Below, piece by piece: positions 1 through 10,324 of a DNA stretch of 64,000 nucleotides. Made by a program: the position numbers and the translations under genes. The stretch is from Theristus sp. LFF4_11 (Eukaryota; Nematoda; Chromadorea; Monhysterida; Xyalidae): positions 1 through 64,000 of the forward strand of contig JASANC010002358.1 in assembly GCA_030248135.1 (NCBI GenBank), read 5' to 3'. Numbering within the stretch: position 1 is the first letter of the stretch; every line of letters starts with the position of its first letter. Below the pieces are notes generated by a model that saw only the letters and a list, made by a program, of their open reading frames with translations, did not search any database and was not told where the DNA came from.

Positions 1-61
1 ACGGCACAGTTAAAAACGTTAATTTTAAACGGAACAATGCAACAACACTTTTGTGGTTCAC

Positions 62-244
62 CTGGTATTCCGTGGGGAAGATGAGACACAGCTTTTGCAT
101 TTGCTTTATTATTGTCGATTTTCCGACGCCACCATTTCCAACGAGGAACAGTCGAATCACGGGCCCCTCGACGCCGGACGAAAGATCAGAAATTAACGAT
201 TTGTTTCGTTTTCGTTGCTCGAGCCGGCTCGTGTGATTGCCCAT
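62..244 (-). CDS. G-alpha subunit, first exon (partial, divergent P-loop)
   Basis: A 61-codon exon starts with ATG at 244-242 and ends at a CAG|GTGAAC donor (GT at 61-60), phase 0; the rest of the gene lies beyond the left edge. It begins MGNHTS, an N-myristoylation consensus (Gly2, Ser6), runs through a basic helix, and reaches the P-loop stretch LVGNGGVGKSTIIKQM at about residues 40-55. The tail STIIKQM is a hallmark of heterotrimeric G-alpha subunits, which bind GTP and couple receptors at the membrane. The usual GAGESGKS loop is GNGGVGKS here, so the conserved Glu and first Ser are replaced. There is no Cys at position 3 for palmitoylation. A small Ras-like GTPase is less likely because of the MG start and the KQM helix. 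The family call is fairly sure; function and completeness cannot be judged from one exon. Confidence 0.75.
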
Positions 245-1900
245 TCGAGTAGAAAATCTCGGCAGTTCTTCGCTATTGCAAAAATCAGTCCAGCTTTTTT
301 ATGTGTCAAACTGGATCCTGAAAGGTTGTTTGAACTTTTTTCCAACACGTTGTTTGATCGGCTATCACGGCTGACACTATACTATATGGTCAGCGGTTCT
401 TTGCTATTAAACTATTTGAATTCGGAAATAAAAATCGAGAATTGTTGTGAACGAAGACATGCATTTTGTCAATCTAAAAGTATCGTTATCTATGTAGGTT
501 CGAATACAATAATCATCGTTTTGGTCGCCAAAAAAAACTGCGGTTTGGAAAACAATTGGTTATTGTGCACTCCAACCACACCCCCCATCTCACAAAGGTT
601 TGCGCAAACAAAAAAATGCGGGGAGGTGTGCAGGAAGAAATGTAAGGAATTCTTGGAATTTTAAACACAATTGATGGCGCCCCGATTACCGATAACACCT
701 AAAAAGTTGTTGAATTTGAGATATGAAAAACAAAAACAATATCACATCATCATTAAACCCTAAATGTAACATCGACGAAAAAGAAGATTGAGAAAGTTTT
801 TGTTTCTAAATTCAGAAACAACAACAAGCCACAAAACTGATAAAAAAAAACTTTTGTGAGACCCTGAAAAACAGTTGTAAAACACTGCAATGATGAGAAC
901 GCGACAGCCGAGGTTTTTTACAACTACTCAAAGATGAATTGCAAGCTGCAACTTTCACGCAAAATTTGCATAAAAGAACACAACTGTGAAACGTGAATGA
1001 CTAATCTATTGGACACACCGTAAAACGCGGTACATGTACAAAAAAACTGTCAGCAACCATTCCCACCTCAAAACCCGTTTTTTCGCAGAAATGGTGGACG
1101 CACTTTTACAGTAAAGTGAACATCTTTATCAATGTCAGGCCTTCGCTGTTGAAATTTTAGTCAACGTATCACTATTTTATTGCTTCCGTACTTTTTCTAT
1201 TTACATTGCGTCTTATAATTCGTTAGCGGTGTTGGTTCAGTTGCGCTTACTACCGGCATTTTTATGATTGTGTGAAAAGCGTTTTCCACTTTTCTTAGAC
1301 CAAAAGGTCTTCATTAGTTGTTATTGTTCACAGTCAGTTGATTGGCTGCCTTTAAAATTAACACGTTCTGTGATTCCAATATTTTGTTTGTTTTGATTTT
1401 GAAGCTTATATTTTGAAACATGCTTCCATGATGAAACTTTCACACCAGCACAAGCAAACCTGTTTGCTTGTCTCGTTTTGTTGAAACTTATGAACCAGCA
1501 TCCTTTCCGCAAACTTTTTATGGTACAGTTTCCCGAAACGTAGAACACGTTGAAACGAAACGCCGTGATAATGTGTTTTATTTCTTTCCACGTAACGTAA
1601 ATACTATAATAGATACACAAGATCACATGAACATTAGAAAAATACACAGGTTGAGAATAAAATTCCTGAGAAATCTTTTTTTTAAATCTCTCTCAATTTC
1701 TAAAGAGAACCTTCGTTTGGGTTTTTAGAATCTGTCGAAAAAAGAGTTTACGATTTACAGTGTTGATATGTGGCGCAACAACTTGACTCAACTCTTTAAC
1801 AGGTCTTAATGAACAATTTTTATTTCACAAAAAAACTCAAGAATCACACTCACTAAGTGCCAAATCCATATGACCCGTAAAGCCGTGACAAGGAAACTTT
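245..1900. other. Gene-free stretch between G-alpha exon 1 and the next gene
   Basis: I see no convincing exon here. It is AT-rich and should hold the promoter of the G-alpha gene, transcribed leftwards from about 250, and the 3' end of the next gene, whose likely AATAAA lies at 1824-1819 on the minus strand. A direct promoter motif was not identified. Confidence 0.4.
1819..1824 (-). terminator. AATAAA polyadenylation signal
   Basis: AATAAA on the minus strand lies 77 bases downstream of the proposed stop codon of the unrecognised gene, and only 13 bases from an alternative stop at 1839-1837 in another frame of the last exon. Position is right for a short 3' UTR. Confidence 0.4.
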
Positions 1901-4808
1901 TCAACTTTTTTCATAATTTTGTCTTTCTGCATCCTGTAGACGAGCGGCAAATTTCCGTAGTAACACGCGACCAAACGATCGAGGATTCTCTGAAAAGAAG
2001 ACGAAGACTTTTGAATTGGCAGTCGGCTGAACCAGACACGGTCAAAGCAGACCCAGCCACTGTGGGACTCTCTTCCAACCTCTTGCATAATAATGGCATG
2101 GCGGGTCTGCTGGTTAGATTTCACCGGAACAGTCAGTTTATTCAGGATTGGTTTCAGTTTTACTGCTAGCCGTGACACGATTTTGCACAATGACTGGTAC
2201 CGCAAGACCCACTGGAATTGTTTTTGCAGTCAAACTGTCCACATGGCAGTGTTATAGTTTCGAACAACGCCTCCTGTAAATTTCAAAAAATTGCCGGAAA
2301 AACTCACCGCATTTTCATTCAACACAATCGATTTCGCACAGCTGCACGCACGAGCGAGCATCACTGTTTGGTGTCTGGCGCAACTTTGTGACAAGCTGAA
2401 ATTGATCGTTCATATTTGAGAAATGATGAACTGGATTGACGAAAAGGGTGTACTTCGTTATCAGCGCACGGCTATCAGAAGACGTGGCTTCGAATCCCGC
2501 CAGTGATGTTGTTACAAAACGTTCTCTCCCACGATGCCTGCATCACTTCTTTATAATAAATAGGCAATCGCACGCTAAAAAGCTGTCCGGTGTCTTGTCC
2601 GCCTGGGTGTCACGCGTGGTCTCCCGGAAAGAAAAGTGGCACACCGACACCAGACGTTTTGCGCCAGTTTTACTTCCGAGACACGGACGCTGCGCGGGAC
2701 ACCCAGACGGGCCAGGACACCGGACACCTTTCTCGTCTGCATATCACCTGCAGGCACGTTTCCGCTGGCAAATCCTCTGTTTCTCCATGTCCAAGTCGAT
2801 GTCCTTCCTCCGCAGACACGAGCGCACCAGCGCCGCCTTGCCGCCGAGCTCGCACAGTTGCTGCAGGCCGCGTTTGTTTTCGGCGAATAGAACACTGGCG
2901 AAAGAAATGGGAAAAGGGTAAAAATTTAAAAAAAACTGTTTTTAATTGCGTTTTCCACTCCGATTCGTCGTACTTAATCATAGTTGCGGTGCAGATGCGG
3001 CACGGCGGCAAGTTTTGGCCATTGTAAACTTCTATGCTCTCCAATCGAGCGAATCAGCGTCGCAGAAATTTCAATTCACCAGTAAACGCCCCCGTCGCAA
3101 TTTACCCGAGCACTTGTTTTTCCGACTCGGTGATGTTGAGATCGAACCAACCGAATCCATCGTGTTTCACGCATCGCTCAATCTCGGCGAAGTGCACCAC
3201 CAGGTGACGTTCAACGCAACGTTTCGCTTTCGCGCGACTGCCTGACCGGAGTAGAACAAACGATTTTCGGGCGAGATGTACTTTGGAATTGTAAAAAAAG
3301 GTTTGCCGTGGATTCTGAATGCTGTTTTTTGTGCGCGTTTGCATCATACAGTACCTCCACCGGGCGCTTTCTCAGCATACATCACCAACATGTCTTCGAG
3401 CGTCGGCGGTGAACAGCCGTGTCTGGTGTAAAACAGTTGATTAGTTTCACCAATATTTAGCAGCCCCTAGTGCTCTACCATGTTTTTTGTCTTTTTTAGC
3501 TTCTCAAACAACTCATACCAACAATACGAGCACCAACCAACCGATGAAAACAGCCGCGAAATGTCGACGCGCAATACTGCGGCTGTGGCACGTGGTCGGA
3601 GAAACACCGACGATGCGCCGCGAACTCACCACGGCACTGGTCGGGCGAGGAAGTCGCTCTGCACAAGCGGACAAGCTGAAGTGGAAAAATATATGCAGTC
3701 GAATTCTAAGTTATGGGGAATCAGCTGATTGGTTGGTGATCGCGTGATGCACGCTTTCTGTGCAGAAATTGCAGTAGAAAATTCTGCAAACCAAACTCCG
3801 GCCCAACAGCAATTTCTGCACAGAAAGCATGCATGCACATGATCACCAACCAATCCGCTGATTCCTTATAATTTAAAGGTCGACTGTGGACGCCGAGATG
3901 TATGAAGCGCTTTTGTTTCTGGGGTCCATTTTTCAAACCGTGTGTAGACCCACACTGAAAACCGTTTCCAGCCTTTTTTCCAAACACTTTTGCCAAACGC
4001 GCCGTCTCTTGTGGCTAATGGTGGAAACCAAACAGAAATGTCTGATTGCGGTAGCATGAAGAGAAGATGGAGCGCGTTTGGCCAAAATGTTCGGGAAAAA
4101 AGTCCGAAAACGGTTTTCAGTGCACGGAGTACGGTATCTACGAGAGCTGTTTTTGATACGCTAAAAATGGTTCCCGATATTCTGTCTGGTGCCTTGGGTG
4201 TCCCGCGCGTGGTCTCCTGTTCCGCGTGGCATTCCAGAATAAATGGCAACAACACACTCGGCGATTCTGGGTCACTTTTATTTCCGGGTCATGACCTGGA
4301 CACGGGCACATGGGGCATTCTCTGGCGCACAGAACATCGGACACTTTTTCGGACACCTTTTTAGTGTGCAACATAAGCTGCAGGATGGTCAGGGAGCAAA
4401 GTCGTCGTGATGCCAATCGTCAAGATCAAATGCGGTGGACGGATATACCACTGGATTCCTGTGGCCCACATTCTTGGACGTGGAAGCTTTTCCAGTGAAC
4501 ACTTTTTAGAAAAAATGCAATTATACAAACTGACCATGCAATACGTCACAACTGACAGAGTAAATCGCAATAACCAATTTGCCATACTGTTGCTGCTGTG
4601 TTGTTTGCGAATTTTAAAAAGCTCTCAAATTTTCAACTGAACTGAACGTTTTTAAGCGGCGGTGCTGTCGCTGAACCCCTTTTTGCGCACCTGTTCTACA
4701 CCATGTTTGTTGAAACCTGCCTTTTTTCGCAGAATACAGAGCTCACAAAAGATAAAAACGAAAGGAATCGGAGTCACCGGGCCGATAGATTCGTTCTTCG
4801 TACTCTGA
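1901..4808 (-). CDS. Unrecognised multi-exon gene (5' end not found)
   Basis: Seven minus-strand exons join with consistent phases: 4808-4747, 3422-3355, 3280-3106, 2894-2748, 2395-2308, 2273-2213 and 1989-1901, about 229 codons, ending in TGA at 1903-1901. Most boundaries are good (TTTCAG acceptors; GTGAGT, GTAAAT and GTACTG donors); the acceptor at 3280 (CCAAAG) is weak. The protein includes the stretches KHDGFGWFDLNITESEKQVL and LFAENKRGLQQLCELGGKAA, which look helical and armadillo-like, and ends LLRKFAARLQDAERQNYEKS, a basic amphipathic helix. No start codon was found, so further 5' exons are likely between 4.8 and 6.4 kb. An alternative frame in the last exon (stop at 1839-1837) cannot be excluded. 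I do not recognise the family and infer no function; phase continuity is the main support. Confidence 0.45.
2575..2747. mobile_element. Short inverted-repeat element (GTGTCCGG termini)
   Basis: The two ends are imperfect inverted repeats of about 45 bases: left AAAAAGCTGTCCGGTGTC, right complement GAGAAAGGTGTCCGGTGTC, each followed by CTGGGTGTC and CGCG. It abuts the 2894-2748 exon directly, its end lying at that exon's donor. A related, more diverged sequence is at about 4160-4370. No coding capacity, so a MITE-type element is inferred. Confidence 0.5.
3696..3886. mobile_element. Tc1/pogo-like hairpin MITE, CAGTCGAA termini
   Basis: A 191-base near-palindrome. The ends read CAGTCGAATTCTAAGTTAT and, reversed, CAGTCGACCTTTAAATTAT; internal arms contain GCTGATTGGTTGGTGATC and CTTTCTGTGCAG on both sides. 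Other copies: 25045-25203, 30129-30293, 47616-47780, 49183-49310 (partial) and 51209-51368. Confidence 0.65.
3953..4122. mobile_element. Foldback element, CACTGAAAACCGTTT termini
   Basis: Left arm CACTGAAAACCGTTTCC with CCAAACGCGCC further in; the right arm is the reverse complement (GCGCGTTTGG ... AAACGGTTTTCAGTG). Arms of roughly 50 bases flank a spacer of about 65 bases. No coding capacity; a small transposon remnant is inferred. Confidence 0.5.
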
Positions 4809-6394
4809 CTGAAAGTTCTGCACGTTCTGTAGTCTACGAAATAGTGACAGGTTTGAAGAAACATATTATAAATGTACGGCGAATGCTAGGTGAACGACCG
4901 ACCGAGTCTGGGAGGGGTTGTTGATTTGCAAGTCTGTCTCACAAGCATGAAAACACAAAACCTACGTCGTTTTTTTGACCGGAACTCAAGTTTTCAAATG
5001 AAAGTGAGTTTTCGAATTTGATTTATTCCATTTTTGACTAACAGCATCAGTTTTTTTGGTGATAAAATTTGCAACAACCAAACGCAATGAAGTTGCAATT
5101 AAAAGTTGTCAAAAGCATTTTTATAAAACTATCACACTGTATGTTGAGCGAAGCGAAACACGGTAAATTCATGAAGTTTTTAAAAATTTCAACTGATGAT
5201 ACAGTGGTCAATCCAACGCGTATAACCTATAACCAAATAACCTCTGTGAAAACTTGTTTATCAAACAGAAGAGTGGTCTGCATTTTTTTAATTTTGACAC
5301 TGTGCTTTTTTTGGCATTGAAGTTCAAGGTGCATTTTTATAGCAAACGGACTTTTTGAAAAAGTTTTTTTCTGAAACTGCTTCTTATTGAAAGAAGTCAA
5401 TTGATCGCAGCTGTGCGCAAAATGCAAGCAACATTTTTGACAATCGTGTGATGTTGTTGGTTTGGATGCATTTTTGACAACGCTGTTTGTTCTCGGATTT
5501 TTTCTTTTACTTTTTATTTACGATTGTTGAGAATCGCAACTTTTGATACAGTGAATGAACGTTTTTTCAGTTTTTCTTTTTTTTGACTAAATCCAAAATG
5601 TCCAAACCATTCCGCACTTATCTGATGCATTTCGAGCGCATATGTTGCACGCACGAACATGCACTAAGAAAAAACACACCATTTTCAAAAAAAACATTTT
5701 TTAATCACGGTGCATTTTGGGGACGCTAAGCAAATGCACTGTGATTTCAAAAATGCTTAATAATGCCTAGTTGAAAACGTGCGCTATATTTTCATGTTGC
5801 ATAAACGCACATTAACGCAACATATGCGACCGACTTTTTTTATTCAATATGCAATATACGTTCAGAAATCGCGAGCCACGTTTTTGTTTTTTGATGTCAG
5901 TTTTCGATTGCAAATAGTGATTTCAATACGCAGAGCAGTTTCAGAGCCTTCAACATGAAAGCCAGTTTTGAACGGTGTTTTTGTGTGGGCAACAAAACTA
6001 ACTTTGTTCCGAAACACATTTCCGCAACGTTTTCTCATCAGCGTCTGAGGGCTTATTCGGAACTGTTCATAGTCTTTCAATGCCAGAACAAAATTGTATG
6101 AGCTGTGTTTTTTGGAAACGAAAGATTGGCAATGGACACAAACAGAAAAGTGCAGAAACACAAAACAACATCGTCGGTTTGGAGAACACATTTGAATTCG
6201 ACCTTCATGGAATTAAACACAACATTGGCTGGTCAAAAAAAATTTCACATGCAAAGCTACCAAATATATGTGAGGGCGTCTAATTCCTACTCAAAAAGAG
6301 AATACAAAACGCACTCCCAAAAACAAATAATGTGGCACACCGGCGCTCAACGTGCGTTTCACAGCATTTTTGTTGCTTAATTCAACATTTTGAT
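4809..6394. other. No confirmed gene
   Basis: No exon here could be supported. The missing 5' exons of the upstream-reading gene at 1.9-4.8 kb may lie here. A minus-strand open frame at 6191-5862 has protein-like composition in its C-terminal half but no clear splice sites or homology that I recognise. Confidence 0.3.
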
Positions 6395-8828
6395 TCAGCC
6401 GAATCGAATGAACTCATTGCCGTTCGAACGTTTGCTTTCGTCATCTGGAACATAAAGAACAAATCACACACCTGTTGACAAGCATTTAGATAACCAAACT
6501 GTCCACTAATTTTTGGTTGCTCTGAAAACAAAACAAAATACAAAGAATTCACCACAATTTTTCATTTTTTTTGTTGCTACAGTTTTTCTAGGTAATATAT
6601 GCAACGTGACGTGATGACCAACCAATCAGCGTTGAGATTTGCTCATGCCCAACCAATCATTGCTGAGAGTTGCCCATGACCAACCAATCAGCGCTGAGAA
6701 TTGCTATGACCAACCAATCAGCTAGTTGCATATATCAGCGAGATAGGCTGTGTACATGCAAAAATATGGCCACCAGCATTTAATGCAGCCAGCCATCTAT
6801 CTGTTACCAGGTTCGATTGTTTTTCTTTTAGTTCTGCAACTGAATGCGTTTGGAGACGTCGAAAGGAAATCAGGTTCATACTTGATGCGGCAATTCCAAA
6901 TGGCCCTAGTTGTTCAATTGCATCTCAAAGACACGGGTCACTTCACCAATTGTTTAAATTCCCGCATCAAAAATGAAATTGCTTACACTATGCGCGGATT
7001 GAGTCGCAGAACCAAAATAAATACATATTCTGAACAAAGCTCAAGTGCACATCAGTTTCCACTTACTTTTCTTGCCAAAACGAATAAACTCGTTTCCCGC
7101 TCCGCCTGAAATCAAAAGAAACGAGTATTGCCTTTAATGATCGAGAACAAAATTACAAAAGTTGTAGTTGCAATTTGCAAGTTTTGAAAACGGATCCAGT
7201 CAAATTTTCATTCCAGAACAATATTGAAACAGTTGCAAAATCTCACGTCCAAAACGGATAAATTCATTGCCAGCACCACTGCGTTTGCCTGAAATAATTT
7301 AAAGTTTTGCTTTATTGACTTTTATTAATTTTTTTATTCAAAATAATCCTAAAATCCCGTTTGAAAAAACCAACCAAATCTGATGAACTCATTGCCATTG
7401 GTGCGTTTGCCTGAAAGTGTGTTTGAAACAATTGGTCAACAAATTGAGCTTGTCATTTCAACATGGCGTACATTCTCGGTTCAAAAATTTTTAAAATAAT
7501 AATGAACTCATAAAACGTACCGAATCTGATGAACTCATTACCATTGGTGCGCTTGCCTGAAAAAAATTTGGATCACATAAAAAACACTGAAAAACAAAAA
7601 AGATTCACCATCGCTGAAAACCCGTACAGCAGTTTGGTTTTTTGAAAAAATATGCGCTCGTCCTAACCAAATCTGATGAATTCATTGCCAGCACTTCGTT
7701 TGCCTGAAAAGTTTTTTACATGTAATCAGTTGTTACAAAAACAACTTTTTAGACTGCGAATATGTAGATAATAATAGGCGCAACAACTAGTGTTGCGACG
7801 GTACGAATTTCGGGAGTGACGGTACGATTTCAGACACGAAAAGTTTTTTTACAGAAGCGTAAAAAATTTGCGGACCGGAATCGAATTTACGGTACTGACA
7901 TTTTTTATGAACAATTCATGCAGGAAAATGATTTTATGAAAAATGAAAAAAAGTTTTGCTTGTCGTTCTCAATCACAGGAAAATGGCTGTCTGCCATAAG
8001 CATGTGTTTTTTTCTTTGAATCGCAAATACATCAAGATGTTTATTTTTGCTAATTAAAATATAACAACTTTGCTGAGGCCTTTGACGGTACGTTACTGCC
8101 CTAAGTTCGATTTTACCCGATAAAATTGGTTCCGGTACGGTACCCGGTACAATTCTGAAAAAGCTCGGTACCCCACCAGGGTACCGAACCGTATTTCCGG
8201 TATTCGTGGTCGCAACACTAGTAACAACGTCCCCTAGACAAAACGTACCAAATCTGATGAACTCGTTACCATTGGTGCGCTTGCCTGAAAAAAAAAAACG
8301 ATTTGCATGCAACTTTAACTATGCAGTGTTAGTAACCACACCACTGGTAACACCAGTAACCACTGGTAACTAAATACACTGCACGCACCGAATCGTATGA
8401 ATTCATTGCCGTTACTGCGTTTCAACGCTTGCTGGCACGCCGGGTGGTCGCCGTTGGACTGAAAAATAGGCAATTTCAAGAGTATTTTCACAAGTTGGAT
8501 CGGTTGTATTGAGCAAACCACCCTGAACACATTGGTTTACGCAACGGTTCACGCAACATTTAGCAGCTCTCCTTGCAGGAAGCCTTACACTTTCTCGTAG
8601 TGCATTGCACTTAACAAATTGGCGGCAAAAACGACACAGCGGTGGCGTAAATTAAAGAAAAGCCCACCACTTAACCATAGTGTTTAGCACTTTTTGACCA
8701 ATCAGTTAGCGACATCCAAAACGAACCGATTTGCATAGTTCCATCAACTCCTCCTCTGCCGTTGGGTCCTCAGCATTGCACAGCACTACACCCACCAGTA
8801 GCACGCAAGCTATGACCAATTTTTTCAT
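6395..8828 (-). CDS. RFamide (FLP-type) neuropeptide precursor, eight -EFIRFamide copies
   Basis: Nine exons: 8828-8727, 8458-8389, 8284-8249, 7703-7668, 7556-7521, 7410-7375, 7288-7247, 7105-7067 and 6444-6395, giving a 148-residue precursor. Exon 1 encodes a signal peptide (MKKLVIACVLLVGVVLCNA) and an acidic spacer. Exon 2 adds a spacer and the first SNGNEFIRFG. Exons 3-6 are each 36 bases and encode KR plus TNGNEFIRFG (three) or SAGNEFIRFG (one). Exon 7 gives SGAGNEFIRFG, exon 8 GAGNEFIRFG with KK, and exon 9 SNGNEFIRFG followed at once by TGA. Peptide junctions are Gly-Lys-Arg (one is Gly-Arg), the standard cleavage and C-terminal amidation signal, so the products should be secreted decapeptide-like NEFIRFamides acting on GPCRs. 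All peptide exons join in phase 1, splitting the amidation glycine codon. The exon 1 donor (TCG|GTTCGT) is the weakest join. The exact orthologue among invertebrate flp genes is not assigned. Confidence 0.88.
6596..6735. mobile_element. TATATGCAAC inverted-repeat element, copy 1
   Basis: Ends are TATATGCAAC and GTTGCATATA. The interior is four tandem variants of a unit of about 30 bases built on GACCAACCAATCAGCGCTGAGA. It lies in intron 8 of the RFamide gene; a second copy is at 36157-36275 in a CEBPZ intron. Confidence 0.6.
7788..8220. mobile_element. hAT-like non-autonomous transposon in intron 3 of the RFamide gene
   Basis: The 433-base element has terminal inverted repeats TAGTGTTGCGAC and GTCGCAACACTA (the inner left side has one extra mismatch) and is flanked by 8-base near-identical direct repeats, GCAACAAC (7780-7787) and GTAACAAC (8221-8228). 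An 8-base target duplication with TAGTG-type ends is typical of hAT elements. No transposase frame is visible. Confidence 0.7.
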
Positions 8829-10056
8829 TTCTTTATAACCGTTTACTGCACGGTTCAACTGTTTAGCCCTGGAAAAGATGGTTGTATTTTTTTCTAATGT
8901 CAACCTCACATTAAGAAGCAGGTATTTCTTTGGTTTTCCGATTCGAAATATTGCATATCTGGGCTGGGTAAATACGGTCATTTCATCATGATCAATCAAC
9001 TTCCAAAAAAATGTCGGGGGCGGGGCACTGATTTTTCAAACACTGTATGCACATGCTGGTGACTGAGGTGAACTGTTGGAACAGCAGTGTTGTTGGTGTC
9101 ATTTCCGAGAGGAGAGGTAGCCTTCCGAGTCGGGCATTTCGTTGCGTCAAAAGCAAAAAAAACACACGGCTGGACTTGACAGCAGTAAATAATTCACTAA
9201 TTTATCAACATGTTTTGCGCAAGTGCAAAAGGGCGTGGAGACGTACATGCTTGTGTTGACAATAATCGATGTAAACTAAGCAGACCGGAAGCAATACACA
9301 AAAAAAGCCAGCACAAACGTGGACTTTTGGTGGTGACAACTGACAAAACGTGAAAAACGCAGAAATTTATTTCATTCCTATGCATGTACAAGGAATAACA
9401 ACATTATGTGAGAGGGACTCGCTACAAAAGAAGGAACACACACGAGCTGATGTCACCTAACTTTTCTCATTCGTAGGAAGATTTTTGAAAAATGCTGCTG
9501 CCAAAACAAACGACTATTTCAAGGATCAGCCAGCACTAAAACATTCAAAAAATTTCAACCGTTATTGCTTGTCAATTGGTTATACGTAATCGTTTATGGC
9601 GATAAGGATGATGTTATGGAGCACAACACTCTATTGAACAATTAATCAAGCCGAATATGTAGCATATTGCAATTTTCATATCTGGAGCTCACGCCCACAT
9701 GGATTTTTTGTGTACTTTGTAAAAAATACATGTACTTGGCTTAAGTTACCACCCCACCTTCCTCTTGCATGCTCGCACAAAATTTCATGTGTTTACTTTG
9801 GACTTAAACAAACGACATAAAGTGAATTTTCATCAGGATTGTATTGATTCTACACACTTGTGTGTGCAACCAAAACATACCGTAGCTGATTGGTTGTCAA
9901 TTTTTTAACTGCACCGGTTGGTTTAAGACTGAAAAAATCAACACACAAACTGCACAACATAATCCTTGAGTCAAAGTGAAGTCAAGCCTATACTGTACTT
10001 TTGAAATAACCTCGTGTTTAAAAGTTGAAAACATTGAAACCTAAAAATATACATAA
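8829..10056. other. Upstream region of the RFamide gene, no gene seen
   Basis: AT-rich sequence that should contain the RFamide promoter near 8830-9100. I see no supported exon. Confidence 0.35.
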
Positions 10057-10324
10057 TTACCGTAAAGTCTTGCATATAAGGTCTCCTTATATAAATTTGA
10101 AAATCAAAAATTTCTGAAAAAAGTGGAATTTTGTGTGACAACCTTATAAGTGGGAGGAGGTCTTATAAAGCGAAGATTAGGAATTCCGAGCCTTATAAAC
10201 GGGGTGGGATTTTGACCAAGTCAAAAATTTGAATTTTTTGGTTTCCCGCCGTGTGACACTCCGCCCACTTTTGGGTGGGGGTCTTATAAGTGGGAGGAAC
10301 CTTATATGCAAGACTTTACGGTAA
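10057..10324. mobile_element. TIR element, TTACCGTAAAGTCTTGCATA termini
   Basis: A 268-base element whose two ends are perfect inverted copies of about 25 bases, beginning TTACCGTAAAGTCTTGCATA. The interior repeats CTTATAAG/CTTATA motifs in both orientations. A 5' truncated relative lies at 63487-63595 inside an intron of the iGluR-like gene. Non-autonomous DNA transposon inferred. Confidence 0.7.

Noticed and set aside
215..664. 149-codon plus-strand open frame
   Set aside because: Overlaps the G-alpha exon antisense, has AT-rich composition and no splice or homology support.
2436..2510. tRNA-like B-box (GGCTTCGAATCCCGCC) suggesting a tRNA or SINE head
   Set aside because: Only the T-arm-like stretch is present; no A-box, acceptor stem or cloverleaf could be drawn around it.
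5862..6191. 109-codon minus-strand frame with protein-like C-terminal half
   Set aside because: No acceptor, donor or recognisable family; not placed in a gene.
6750..7109. 119-codon plus-strand frame inside the RFamide gene
   Set aside because: Runs antisense through introns and a peptide exon of a well-supported gene.
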